Under the pieces are notes generated by a model. It saw only the letters and a program-made list of their open reading frames with translations. It was not told the origin of the DNA and made no database searches. A stretch of 64,000 bases of DNA from Brevibacterium linens ATCC 9172 (GTDB taxonomy: Bacteria; Actinomycetota; Actinomycetes; Actinomycetales; Brevibacteriaceae). The position numbers and the translations under genes are program-made. Below are positions 42,082 to 50,650 of this stretch, piece after piece. Within the stretch, counting starts at the first letter, position 1. Each line of letters starts with the position of its first letter. The DNA lies in the NCBI RefSeq assembly GCF_900169165.1, contig NZ_FXYY01000007.1, positions 62,001-126,000 of the forward strand. Reading direction: 5' to 3'.

Positions 42082-42189
42082 GGAGGAACGGTCAAGGAAC
42101 TGCAGGGCCGATGACTGATCGAACGGTAGTCTGCTGGGTAAGGGCCGTGGTCGACGCCGACACGATCGGCCGCAGAGGAGGAGCGCACA

Positions 42190-43194
42190 ATGACGAACGA
42201 ACCCGACCGAATCTCTTTCGATGACCTTGTCTCTGCCATCCAAGCGAAGCTCGTGGCCGCCGGCGCTTCGCCTTCGGTGGCCGAAGTGCTCGCGACCAAC
42301 TGCGCCACCTGCGAACGCGACGGCACTCTCAGCCACGGAGTCTTCCGCGTCGCCGGCTACCTCGATTCGCTGACCCGCGGCTGGGCGGACGGGGCCGCGG
42401 AGCCGAACATCGACGTCGTCGGTCCCTCCTATATCCGCATCGACGGACGCAACGGCTTCGCCCAACCCGCACTCGCCGAGGCGCGCCCGACGATCGACGA
42501 GGCGCTTGCCGAGTCCGGCGTCGCCGTCATCGCCCTGCGCAGCACTCACCACTTCAGTGCTCTGTGGCCCGACCTCGAGTCCTTTGCCCGCGAGGGTCGG
42601 GTGGCGATGGGCATGATCGCCAGCGGCAAGCTCGCCGTCGTTCCCGAAGGGGCCACGCGCCCGGTCTTCAGCACCAACCCGTTCGGCTTCGCCACTCCCG
42701 TGGCTGGTGCGGACCCGATCGTATTCGACTTCTCCACGTCGTCGATGTCCCACGGGGACCTGCAGCTGCTGCGGGCCGAGGGCCGAGACGTTCCGGTCGG
42801 GACCGGGGTCGACTCGACCGGCGCGGACGCCACGGATCCCAACGCCATCCTCGACGGCGGCGGAATCCGGCCCATCGGCGGGCATAAGGGCGCGCTGCTG
42901 TCGTTCATGATCGAGACGCTGGCGGCCGGGCTGACCGGCGGTGCCTTCACCTACGAGATCGACGCCGAAGCCCCCGAAGGCGCCCACACCTTCCGCACCG
43001 GTCAGCTCTTCATCGTCATCGACCCCGAGCGCGGCGGCAACGACGCCTACCTGGGCCGAGTCCGCGAATTCGTCGAAATGCTCCGCGACGCGGGTATGGA
43101 CCGTCAGCCCGGCGATCGTCGTTATGCCAATCGCGCCGAGGCGGCCGTCCGAGGTATCCCCGTCACGGATACGATCCGCTCCCTCTTCGAATGA
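42190..43194 (+). CDS. Ldh-family (malate/L-lactate dehydrogenase-type) oxidoreductase
   Basis: A 334-residue NAD(P)-dependent reductase of the MDH2/LDH2 family, whose members act on malate, sulfolactate, ureidoglycolate or cyclic imino acids (DpkA-type delta1-piperideine/pyrroline-2-carboxylate reductase). Landmarks: DGTLSHGVFRVAGYLDSL (about 44-61), THHFSALWPDLE near 118-129, ISGxxAV-like ASGKLAVVPEGATRPVFSTNPFGFATP, and the lysine-containing IGGHKGALLSFMIETLAAGL. Sequence feel is nearest the imino acid reductase group, but this cannot be proved by eye. An AGGAGG site precedes the ATG. It converges on the pucR-type gene across a two-copy 32-bp repeat. Confidence 0.88.
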   Translation: MTNEPDRISFDDLVSAIQAKLVAAGASPSVAEVLATNCATCERDGTLSHGVFRVAGYLDSLTRGWADGAAEPNIDVVGPSYIRIDGRNGFAQPALAEARPTIDEALAESGVAVIALRSTHHFSALWPDLESFAREGRVAMGMIASGKLAVVPEGATRPVFSTNPFGFATPVAGADPIVFDFSTSSMSHGDLQLLRAEGRDVPVGTGVDSTGADATDPNAILDGGGIRPIGGHKGALLSFMIETLAAGLTGGAFTYEIDAEAPEGAHTFRTGQLFIVIDPERGGNDAYLGRVREFVEMLRDAGMDRQPGDRRYANRAEAAVRGIPVTDTIRSLFE

Positions 43195-43199
43195 CTCAC

Positions 43200-43263
43200 T
43201 GACCGGGCCACCGGAGCCATCGCGGGCTCACCGACCGGGCCGCCGGAGCCACCGCGGGCTCAC
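43200..43263. repeat. Two tandem 32-bp repeats between convergent genes
   Basis: TGACCGGGCCACCGGAGCCA (start of unit 1, 43200-43231) recurs as unit 2 (43232-43263) with three changes. It fills the gap between the Ldh stop and the pucR stop. No terminator hairpin of the usual kind is seen, so the array may serve that role. Confidence 0.8.
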
Positions 43264-43275
43264 CGGCACCGCCCC

Positions 43276-45051
43276 TCAGCCGTGCATCCGCCACCACAGC
43301 AGCGCCACATGCAGTGCCGTGCGCGACTCCGCATCATCGAGCGAGACGCCGAGGCGGTTCTGCAGCTTCGTCATTCGTGTGTAGAGCGCGGGTCGGGACA
43401 GATATCCGGCCCGCGCCATCGCCGAGATGTTCCCGCCGTGGGCGAGGTGGAGCTCGAGGAAATCGAGCAGACTCTCATCGGCAGGGGAACGACGGTTCGC
43501 TTCACTGCCACTTGCTGACGCGCTCGGGGTGCGGCCGGCGGCATCGCCGAGCAGGGGGCCGAGCTCGCCCTCGGCGAAGGCCCGCATTCGAGAGTCATCG
43601 GCGAAGAGGGAGAGCAAGCCGCGGAGTCGGACGTCGGAGGAGCGGTAGAACGAGCGCTCGCGCACGTCGAGAGTCGATGCCACCTCGGCGACCTGAGACG
43701 CCGAGTCGAGACCGGCGACCGCACCGCACAGTGATGCGCTGCCGCGCCCGACGCCGACTACCCAGCTGGCCGCATACTCCTCGACCTCGTTCAGAAGACC
43801 GGCGAGGAGCTGCTCGGCATCCGAGCCGCCAGACGTCTCCGGTCGACCAGACGTCTCCGATCGGCCCGACGTCTCTGTTCCGCCCGGCCGGCGCGAACGG
43901 CGTCCGCCCGATCCGGCTCTGGTGCCGGCCGCAGCGAGGACGAACCCGAAGACTCCCGACTGCAGGCTCGTCACCAGGCAGGCCGAGCCCACACGGGCCG
44001 CGGCGGCGACGACCTCCTGGGTCAGCCCGCGCTCCTGCAGCTGAACGCGCGTCGGATCGGTGTCGGAATCCCGATCGAGGCGGACGACGACGGGAAGGAA
44101 CTCCGCGCCCGGCGCCGGAGAGAACCCCAGCGACCGAGCGCGCTCGAGGGCCGCACGGTCGTCGAGACCGTCGGAATCCGAGATCTCCCTGATCAGACCG
44201 CTCTGCGCCTGCAGCAGCAGATCCTGTTCGTCCCGATCGGCCATGCGGGTCAGCGTCAGCGCCTCTCCGGCCCGTTCGATGATCTGGTCGAGGGCCGCCG
44301 TCGACTCGGCCGGCCGGGGCACGACGAGCCGCCCCCACCGGCGTGCCCGCATCCCGACCGGCGTCTGCCGCCAATCCGCCGCGGCCTCCACCCCGGGCTC
44401 GGTGCTCGTCCCGGTGACGAGGCCCGCCCACTTCTGCGTCAGCGTCGCCGACCCTCGCCCCGCATGGGCGAGCACCCGGTGGGCGACGTCCTCGAGGATC
44501 ACCGGAGTCCCCAGCAGCTCGGCCGTGCGTTCGACGATCGTCTGCGCTCCGGCCCGATACAGACTCAGCTGCGTGTACGTCTCGTGGATCTCCCGGGCAT
44601 GTTCGAGCTGGGAGATCTGCTGCGCGAGGAGACGTCGATGGGCGAACTCCGTGATCTTGACGAACTTGACCCGGTGCGGGAGCACCACGACGGGCAGCTC
44701 TCTCGCCGAGGAGGCGTCCCGCACGATCGTGCCCGCCACCTCGTCGAAGGCCGAGTCCTCGTCGACGAGTTCGATGATCGTGCCCGCCGCTGCCGCCCGC
44801 TCGAGCTGGTCGAGGAACTCGGTCATCGCCTCGGGGCGGTGGCGAAAGGCCGTGGCCGTGGTGAGTACGAGCTCCCCACCTTCGAGGAACCGTTCGACAT
44901 ATTCGGAATCGGCGATGTGGACCCAGCGGATCGCCCGATCGAGACGTGCGTCGCCGGCGATCACCTGCGGGCCGGCGACGCTGATCTCCTCGAACTCGAG
45001 CAGACCGGCGATGCTCAGAGACGGCCCATCCGAATCCATCGCAGTATCCAT
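43276..45051 (-). CDS. PucR-family transcriptional regulator
   Basis: 591 residues from ATG 45051. An N-terminal PucR domain (about 12-130; LLEFEEISVAGPQVIAGDARLDRAIRWVHIADS) is followed by a middle region and a C-terminal helix-turn-helix of the CdaR/PucR type (about 530-590; HLAHGGNISAMARAGYLSRPALYTRMTKLQNRLG). Such activators control purine, amine or amino-acid catabolism. The ATG at 45051 was chosen because TACACT lies six bases upstream (leaderless geometry); GTG 45057 would add two residues. It is divergent from the aldehyde dehydrogenase-aminotransferase operon, with a 12-bp palindrome between, and very likely controls it. A three-unit ETSGR[SP] repeat (DNA 43829-43882) sits in a loop. 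Confidence 0.92.
   Translation of the reverse strand: MDTAMDSDGPSLSIAGLLEFEEISVAGPQVIAGDARLDRAIRWVHIADSEYVERFLEGGELVLTTATAFRHRPEAMTEFLDQLERAAAAGTIIELVDEDSAFDEVAGTIVRDASSARELPVVVLPHRVKFVKITEFAHRRLLAQQISQLEHAREIHETYTQLSLYRAGAQTIVERTAELLGTPVILEDVAHRVLAHAGRGSATLTQKWAGLVTGTSTEPGVEAAADWRQTPVGMRARRWGRLVVPRPAESTAALDQIIERAGEALTLTRMADRDEQDLLLQAQSGLIREISDSDGLDDRAALERARSLGFSPAPGAEFLPVVVRLDRDSDTDPTRVQLQERGLTQEVVAAAARVGSACLVTSLQSGVFGFVLAAAGTRAGSGGRRSRRPGGTETSGRSETSGRPETSGGSDAEQLLAGLLNEVEEYAASWVVGVGRGSASLCGAVAGLDSASQVAEVASTLDVRERSFYRSSDVRLRGLLSLFADDSRMRAFAEGELGPLLGDAAGRTPSASASGSEANRRSPADESLLDFLELHLAHGGNISAMARAGYLSRPALYTRMTKLQNRLGVSLDDAESRTALHVALLWWRMHG
43829..43882. repeat. In-frame 18-bp tandem repeat inside the PucR gene
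   Basis: GACGTCTCC recurs at 43832, 43850 and 43868, giving three 18-bp units that encode ETSGRS, ETSGRP and ETSGGS. Loss or gain of a unit would keep the frame and change only a linker length. Confidence 0.8.
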
Positions 45052-45057
45052 TGACAC

Positions 45058-45063
45058 AGTGTA
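45058..45063 (-). promoter_or_regulatory. Putative -10 hexamer (TACACT) of the pucR-type gene
   Basis: TACACT (45063-45058), GTGTCA, then ATG at 45051; the message would be leaderless. The 45073-45084 palindrome lies where the -35/spacer of this promoter falls. Confidence 0.5.
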
Positions 45064-45072
45064 AAGCCTGAG

Positions 45073-45084
45073 CAGAATATTCTG
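45073..45084. promoter_or_regulatory. 12-bp perfect palindrome CAGAATATTCTG, candidate PucR operator
   Basis: A perfect AT-rich dyad in the 113-bp gap between the divergent pucR-type gene and mmsA-type gene. Placed 10 bp upstream of the regulator's predicted -10, it is well sited for autorepression and for control of the catabolic operon. Confidence 0.55.
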
Positions 45085-45164
45085 ACACTCTGACGCTGTT
45101 GGGATCGGCGGTGCCGACCGAGGATGGACTCAACCGACGTACCGACGACGCAGAAGGACACCAC

Positions 45165-46649
45165 ATGGCAACGCTGACCCATTGGATCAACGGACAGACC
45201 GTCACCGCGGACACGGACACCCGCCTCGGCGACATCACGAACCCTGCCACCGGAATCGTCAGTGGCCAGGTGGCACTGGGCTCGAAGGCGACCGTGGAAT
45301 CGGCGATCGCCGCGGCCTCGGCCGCCTTCCCCGCCTGGCGCGACACATCCCTGGCCAAGCGGACCGCTGTCCTCTTCAACTTCCGCGAGCTGCTCAATGC
45401 GCGCAAGCAGGAGCTGGCCGAGATCATCACCGCCGAACACGGCAAGGTCGTCTCCGACGCCCTCGGCGAGGTCGCCCGCGGTCAGGAGGTCGTCGAATTC
45501 GCCTGCGGCATCGCCGGCCACCTGCGCGGCGGTCACACGGAGAACGCCTCGACGAACATCGACGTCCACTCCCTGCGCCAGCCGATCGGCGTCTCCGCGA
45601 TCATCTCGCCCTTCAACTTCCCGGCCATGGTCCCGATGTGGTTCTTCCCCGTCGCGATCGCGACCGGCAACACCGTCGTGCTCAAGCCCTCCGAGAAGGA
45701 CCCGACAGCGGCGAACTGGCTGGCCGAACTGTGGAAGGAAGCCGGTCTGCCCGACGGCGTGTTCAACGTCGTCCACGGCGACAAGGAAGCCGTCGACACG
45801 ATCCTTGAAAGCCCCGACGTCGCCTCGGTGTCCTTCGTCGGATCGACCCCGATCGCGAAGTACGTCTACGAGAACGGCACGGCCGCCGGCAAACGCGTCC
45901 AGGCGCTCGGCGGAGCGAAGAACCACATGCTCGTCCTGCCCGATGCAGACCTCGACCTCGCCGCCGACGCCGCCGTCAACGCGGGCTACGGAGCGGCCGG
46001 TGAGCGCTGCATGGCGATCTCCGTGGTCGTCGCCGTCGACTCCATCGCCGACGAACTCGTGGCGAAGATCGCCGAGCGCACCACGACCCTGCGCGTGGGC
46101 GACGGGGCGACCGAGCCGGACATGGGACCGCTCGTCACCGCGGCCCACCGCGATAAGGTCGCCGGCTACATCGATGCCGGCGCGGAGGCGGGGGCAACGG
46201 TCGTCCTCGACGGTCGGGAGAACGCCCCGGCCGAGGGGTTCTTCCTCAACCCGACTCTGTTCGACGACGTCACCCCGGACATGTCGATCTATCGCGATGA
46301 GATCTTCGGCCCCGTACTCTGCGTCGTCCGCGTCCCCGGCTACGACGAGGGCCTCGACCTCATCAACGCCAACCCGTACGGCAACGGCACCGCGATCTTC
46401 ACCAACGACGGGGGAGCGGCCCGCCGATACGAGAACGAAGTCGAGGTCGGCATGGTCGGCATCAACGTCCCGATCCCCGTGCCCGTGGGCTACTACTCCT
46501 TCGGCGGGTGGAAGAACTCGCTGTTCGGCGACACCCACGCCTACGGCGACGAAGGCGTCCACTTCTTCACCCGCGGAAAAGTCGTGACCTCACGCTGGCT
46601 CGACCCCAGCCACGGCGGACTCAACCTCGGGTTCCCGACCAACGACTGA
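45165..46649 (+). CDS. mmsA: CoA-acylating (methyl)malonate-semialdehyde dehydrogenase
   Basis: Converts malonate or methylmalonate semialdehyde plus CoA and NAD+ to acetyl- or propionyl-CoA, the last step of beta-alanine, valine, uracil/thymine or inositol breakdown. From ATG 45165 (494 residues): LTHWINGQTV start, SPFNFPAMVPMWFFPVAIATGNT, the NAD-binding FVGSTPIAKYVY, and catalytic Cys282 in GAAGERCMAIS. It ends GGWKNSLFGDTHAYGDEGVHFFTR, typical of MmsA/IolA rather than general aldehyde dehydrogenases, which keep a catalytic Glu missing in this family. An AGAAGGA site precedes the start; the frame is open to 45099 without family similarity. Divergent from the PucR regulator, 79 bp before the aminotransferase. 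Confidence 0.95.
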   Translation: MATLTHWINGQTVTADTDTRLGDITNPATGIVSGQVALGSKATVESAIAAASAAFPAWRDTSLAKRTAVLFNFRELLNARKQELAEIITAEHGKVVSDALGEVARGQEVVEFACGIAGHLRGGHTENASTNIDVHSLRQPIGVSAIISPFNFPAMVPMWFFPVAIATGNTVVLKPSEKDPTAANWLAELWKEAGLPDGVFNVVHGDKEAVDTILESPDVASVSFVGSTPIAKYVYENGTAAGKRVQALGGAKNHMLVLPDADLDLAADAAVNAGYGAAGERCMAISVVVAVDSIADELVAKIAERTTTLRVGDGATEPDMGPLVTAAHRDKVAGYIDAGAEAGATVVLDGRENAPAEGFFLNPTLFDDVTPDMSIYRDEIFGPVLCVVRVPGYDEGLDLINANPYGNGTAIFTNDGGAARRYENEVEVGMVGINVPIPVPVGYYSFGGWKNSLFGDTHAYGDEGVHFFTRGKVVTSRWLDPSHGGLNLGFPTND

Positions 46650-46728
46650 ACAGACCACCATGGACGTCCGCCCCGATCACGGGGCGGGCGTTCACGCAAC
46701 GATGCACCGTCTCGGCGAAGGAGCAGCC

Positions 46729-48159
46729 ATGACCACCACCGCGGATTCCCCGCTCACCGAATCGCACCGCGACGCTGATCGCACCGGCGCCGACAGGATC
46801 GGCCCTGACCGTATCGAGACCGGGCGACGTGCCCACGGACTCGACCGTGCGCACGTCTTCCACTCCTGGCAGGCACAGGGACCGTTCGACCCGATGACGG
46901 TCATCGACGCTGCAGGCTCCTATGTCTGGGACGGTGAGGGCCGAAAGCTCCTCGACATGTCATCGCAGCTGGTCAACACCAATATCGGCCATCAGCACCC
47001 GGCCGTCGTCGCCGCCATCCAGGAGCAGGCGGGCTGGCTGTGCACGATCGCGCCGCAGCACGTCAACGATGCCCGCTCCGAGGCGGCTCGGCTCATCGCC
47101 GAACGCACCCCGGGCGATCTCGACCACGTGTTCTTCACGAACGGGGGAGCCGACGCCAACGAGCACGCGATCCGGATGGCCCGGCTGCACACGGGGCGGT
47201 CGAAGGTGCTTTCGGCCTACCGCAGCTACCACGGCGGCACGCAGCTGGCCGTCAATGTCACCGGGGATCCTCGCCGGTTCGCCAACGACTACTCCGCTGA
47301 GGGCATCGTTCACTTCATGCCCGCCTACCCGTATCGGTCGTACTTCAACTCGACGTCCGAGGTCGAGGAGACGCAGCGGGCGCTGGCCCACCTCGAAGAC
47401 ATGATCACCCTCGAAGGGCCCGGCAACATCGCCGCACTCATCCTCGAGACCGTGCCGGGCACCGCGGGAATCTACGCCCCGCCGGCCGGCTACCTCGCCG
47501 GGGTGCGCGAGCTGACGGCGAAGTACGGGATCGTCTTCATCGCCGATGAAGTGATGGCCGGCTTCGGTCGCACCGGTCGCTGGTTCGCCCTCGACCACTG
47601 GGACGTCACCCCGGACCTCATCACCTTCGCCAAAGGTGTGAACTCCGGGTACGTTCCGCTCGGCGGGGTCGCCATCTCGGACGCGATCTTCGAGACCTTC
47701 CGCGACCGTGCCTACCCGGGCGGACTGACCTATTCGGGACATCCGCTCGCCTGTGCGGCTGCTGTTGCGACGATCACCGCCATGGAGGACGAAGGCATGA
47801 TCGCCAACGCGGACCGCCTCGGCGAGGACATCATCGGCCCAAGTCTGCGGGAGATGGCGCAGCGCCACCCTGCGGTCGGGGATGTGCGGGGGATGGGCTG
47901 CTTCTGGGCGGTCGAGCTCGTGAAGGACCGGACGACGAAGGAGCCGCTGGCAGCCTACGGCGGCAGCTCGCCGGAGATGAACGAGGTCATCGCAGCGCTC
48001 AAGGCCGAAGGCGTGCTGCCGTTCGCGAACTTCAACCGGATCCATGTCGTGCCGCCGCTCAACACCCCGGATGAGGATGTCAGGTTCGGCCTCGCCGCCC
48101 TGGATCGGGCACTCGACGTCGCGGATCGGTACGTCACGGAGCAGATTCGCCACGCGTGA
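46729..48159 (+). CDS. Class III omega-aminotransferase (aspartate aminotransferase family)
   Basis: PLP-dependent class III aminotransferase, 476 residues from ATG 46729, likely moving the amino group from beta-alanine, GABA or a related omega-amine and producing the semialdehyde used by the neighbouring dehydrogenase. Landmarks: MSSQLVNTNIGHQHPAVVAAI, FFTNGGADANEHAIRMAR, SAYRSYHGGTQLA, the Asp that holds the pyridine nitrogen in FIADEVMAGFGRTG, and the PLP lysine Lys302 in LITFAKGVNSGYVPLGG. The N-terminal 30 residues (Asp/Arg-rich, DADRTGADRIGPDRIE) are unusual and probably flexible. GAAGGA lies before the start. It forms an operon with the dehydrogenase. Confidence 0.92.
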   Translation: MTTTADSPLTESHRDADRTGADRIGPDRIETGRRAHGLDRAHVFHSWQAQGPFDPMTVIDAAGSYVWDGEGRKLLDMSSQLVNTNIGHQHPAVVAAIQEQAGWLCTIAPQHVNDARSEAARLIAERTPGDLDHVFFTNGGADANEHAIRMARLHTGRSKVLSAYRSYHGGTQLAVNVTGDPRRFANDYSAEGIVHFMPAYPYRSYFNSTSEVEETQRALAHLEDMITLEGPGNIAALILETVPGTAGIYAPPAGYLAGVRELTAKYGIVFIADEVMAGFGRTGRWFALDHWDVTPDLITFAKGVNSGYVPLGGVAISDAIFETFRDRAYPGGLTYSGHPLACAAAVATITAMEDEGMIANADRLGEDIIGPSLREMAQRHPAVGDVRGMGCFWAVELVKDRTTKEPLAAYGGSSPEMNEVIAALKAEGVLPFANFNRIHVVPPLNTPDEDVRFGLAALDRALDVADRYVTEQIRHA

Positions 48160-48513
48160 CCGAAGCGTCGCCTCGGCGGTGTCCTGCCGCGGTTTCCGCA
48201 GAAGTGTCGGCCACGGTTTCCGCGGGTGGGTCGGCCACGCTCTCTGCGGATGACAGCGGGAAGCGGGGAGCCGCCTCGGCGAGAGAATGGCTGTGTTCGG
48301 GCCCCGTTCGCAATGTGAGTGCTATTGCACTCTCAGCCGGGCGGGGCCCGTTTGCGCACGTCAGAAGTGAACAAAAGGTGAATGAGGTGGAGTCGGGTCG
48401 AATTGCGGGTGAAGAACAGTTGAATCTGTGGGTAGACTTCTGCGGGATAGTGATTGCTGGCCGTCAGCTGCATCATCCACGGTCCGAATAGTGTCTACAC
48501 CCAAGGTCGATTA
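48160..48513. other. Gap between aminotransferase and phosphate transporter genes
   Basis: 354 bp. It starts with degenerate 24-25-bp tandem repeats (48179-48250, pattern GTGTCGGCCACGGTTTCCGC), then contains one exact GCCGCCTCGGCG 12-mer (48270-48281), a hairpin (48298-48350) and an AT-richer stretch before the transporter start, where its promoter must lie. No gene was recognised. Confidence 0.6.
48298..48350 (+). terminator. Branched hairpin, probable terminator of the aminotransferase operon
   Basis: Outer stem CGGGCCCCG (48298-48306) with CGGGGCCCG (48342-48350), inner stem GAGTGC-TATT-GCACTC (about 48317-48332), then TTT. It may alternatively be part of the Pit leader. Confidence 0.5.
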
Positions 48514-49929
48514 GTGGAAATCATCTTCGTCGTCGTGCTCGTCATCGCACTGGCGCTGTTCTTCGACTTCACCAATGGCTTTCACGATACGGCCAATGCC
48601 ATGGCCACCCCGATCGCGACCGGGGCCATCAAACCCAAGACCGCGGTCACGCTCGCTGCGATCCTCAATCTCGTCGGCGCCTTCCTCTCCACCGAGGTGG
48701 CCAAGACCATCTCCGGCGGCATCATCAAAGAAGGCGGCGGGGGAGTCCAGATCACTCCCGACTTCATCCTCGCCGGTCTCATCGGCGCCATCATCTGGAA
48801 CATGGCGACGTGGCGCTTCGGCCTTCCGTCCTCCTCGTCCCATGCACTCTTCGGCGGCCTCATCGGTGCGGCCATCGTCGGTGCCGGACTCAACTCCGTC
48901 GACTACGGAGTGTTCCTGTCGAAGGTCGTCATCCCGGCTCTGGCGGCTCCGCTCATCGCCGGCTTCAGCGCCTACCTGTGCACGAAGATCGCCTATGCGA
49001 TCACTCGTCGCAACGAGGAGGGCAAGACCGCTCGCCGTGCACCGTTCAAATACGGACAGATCTTCTCGTCCTCGCTGGTGGCGCTCGCCCACGGAACGAA
49101 CGATGCGCAGAAGACGATGGGCGTCATCACCCTCGTCCTCGTCTCTGCGAACCTTCAGGAGCACGGCACCGGTCCGCACATCTGGGTGATCACGGCGTGT
49201 GCGCTGGCGATCGCGTTGGGCACCTACGTCGGCGGTTGGCGCATCATCGACACTCTCGGCACGAAGCTGACGACGGTCAAGGCCGCGCAGGGCCTGTCGG
49301 CCGAGACGTCGACGGCCGCGGCCATCCTCGCCTCCTCTCACCTCGGCTTCGCACTGTCGACGACGCAGGTTGCCTCCGGCTCGGTGCTCGGTTCGGGATT
49401 GGGACGTAAGGGCGCCGATGTCCAGTGGTCGACGGCCGGACGGATCGCCTCCGGTTGGCTGCTGACGATCCCGGCCGCCGCGATCGTCGGCGGACTGGCC
49501 GCCGGCATCGCTCATCTGGGCACGATCGGCGTCGTCATCGACACGGCCATCGCCGTCGTCGTGGTGCTGTGGATCTATCTCAGCTCCCGTCAGGTCGAGG
49601 AGACGGACATCTCGAACTTCGACACCGTGGGTGAAGCCGTCAACATTCGCGGTCGCAAGCGGAAGCTGCGCAAGGACCGCAACCGCAAACGCGCTCAGGA
49701 GAAGCGGGAGGCCCGCTACGAAGCCTGGGCAGAGAAGCAGGCGGCCAAAGAGAAGCGCCGGGCACACCGTCACGCCAAGAAGAACGGGGCGGTTCCCGTC
49801 GAGGCGACGACAGGATCGTCGACCGGTTCGGCGTCCGGATCGAGGTCCGGAGCCGATTCGGGGCGTGCATCGAACACCGGAGCCGATTCGAGTCGGGCCG
49901 ATGCGAGCGATCAGGGAGACGCGAAATGA
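48514..49929 (+). CDS. pit: Pit-family low-affinity inorganic phosphate transporter
   Basis: Proton-driven uptake of metal-phosphate complexes. 471 residues from GTG 48514, with about ten membrane helices and two inverted PHO4 signatures: DFTNGFHDTANAMATPIATGA near the start and ALAHGTNDAQKTMGVITL in the second half. The last 100 residues are a strongly basic stretch (RGRKRKLRKDRNRKRAQEKREAR) followed by a Ser/Gly/Asp-rich tail, both cytoplasmic. The GTG has AAGG seven bases upstream; the frame is open to 48454, but the extra part is not transporter-like. The 3' end overlaps the start of a 77-residue membrane protein (ATGA), which is probably its partner. Confidence 0.93.
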   Translation: MEIIFVVVLVIALALFFDFTNGFHDTANAMATPIATGAIKPKTAVTLAAILNLVGAFLSTEVAKTISGGIIKEGGGGVQITPDFILAGLIGAIIWNMATWRFGLPSSSSHALFGGLIGAAIVGAGLNSVDYGVFLSKVVIPALAAPLIAGFSAYLCTKIAYAITRRNEEGKTARRAPFKYGQIFSSSLVALAHGTNDAQKTMGVITLVLVSANLQEHGTGPHIWVITACALAIALGTYVGGWRIIDTLGTKLTTVKAAQGLSAETSTAAAILASSHLGFALSTTQVASGSVLGSGLGRKGADVQWSTAGRIASGWLLTIPAAAIVGGLAAGIAHLGTIGVVIDTAIAVVVVLWIYLSSRQVEETDISNFDTVGEAVNIRGRKRKLRKDRNRKRAQEKREARYEAWAEKQAAKEKRRAHRHAKKNGAVPVEATTGSSTGSASGSRSGADSGRASNTGADSSRADASDQGDAK

Positions 49930-50159
49930 TCGAATGGAGTTCCTTCGCCATCGTGGCTGCCGCGACATGGGTCTCGGCCATCATCGTCATCACGCTGTTC
50001 TCCGTTGCCGTGCGCATGCGCGCGACACATCTCGACCGGGTCGACGAGGGCCGCAGCAGCTCAGGGCTGCAGGTCGCCTACTGGACGGTCTTCGGAGTCT
50101 GCGGAGCAGTCGTGCTGCTCGGCGTCTATCTCATCGTCCCGGCTCTCCACGGCGCCTGA
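49926..50159 (+). CDS. Small two-helix membrane protein coupled to the Pit transporter
   Basis: 77 residues with two hydrophobic helices (FAIVAAATWVSAIIVITLF at about 7-25; YWTVFGVCGAVVLLGVYLIV at about 52-71) joined by a charged loop (RMRATHLDRVDEGRSS). The ATG overlaps the pit stop as ATGA, so it is translated with it. Small membrane proteins behind Pit genes occur in other actinobacteria, but none has a known job that I can cite; a regulatory or stabilising subunit is an inference. Confidence 0.8.
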   Translation: MIEWSSFAIVAAATWVSAIIVITLFSVAVRMRATHLDRVDEGRSSSGLQVAYWTVFGVCGAVVLLGVYLIVPALHGA

Positions 50160-50646
50160 CGACTCGGACGGCGGTCGCTTGCCGTCGGCCAGCACCTGCC
50201 GTCGACCGCTGCCTGCCGTCGGCACCCGCTCTGGGTGACCATCACCCACCGGCAGCGTCACGTCCACCCTTCAGTGCGCCATCACCCACCCTTAGCTGCC
50301 GTGCCTACACCTGCAACGGTGCGACGTGACGCTGCGACGACGTTCTGCTCCCGCCGGTGCTCAGCGACAGCAACGGTGAGAGATGCCCCGTGGTGAACAG
50401 GTGCCTATCTTCGTGCGTTGGGAGCAACGGCGACAGTCGGCACCAACGGTGAGGGGTGCAGGCCTCCCAACTGTCACGGAATACGACGATCCCCCAACCA
50501 CCTCGGCGGCGGTTGGGGGATCGTCGGTGAACGAGCGGATCAGTCCGTCGGCAGATCAGCCAAGCGACTCAGCCAAACTAGTCAGCCCAGCGCATCAGCC
50601 AGACGGCTCAGACTAGCCACACAGTCAAGCAACTCAGCCGAACGAC
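50160..50646. other. Repeat-rich gap between the Pit operon and pckG
   Basis: 487 bp between convergent transcription units. Early part: degenerate repeats with CACCCACC/CACCCTTC and CTGCCGTCGGC-like words (about 50180-50310). Middle: the terminator at 50485-50525. End: a 13-bp-period array (50554-50650). Open frames in it overlap these repeats and look random. No gene or RNA was recognised. Confidence 0.6.
50485..50525. terminator. Bidirectional terminator between Pit operon and pckG
   Basis: GACGATCCCCCAACC (50485-50499) pairs perfectly with GGTTGGGGGATCGTC (50511-50525) around an 11-base loop, midway between convergent units. Confidence 0.8.
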
Positions 50647-50650
50647 TCAG
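50554..50650. repeat. Degenerate 13-bp-period tandem array at the 3' end of pckG
   Basis: About seven units of the pattern ACTCAGCCAAACG / ATCAGCCAGACGG / ACTCAGCCGAACG run right up to the pckG stop codon. Unit lengths vary by one to three bases. Confidence 0.7.
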
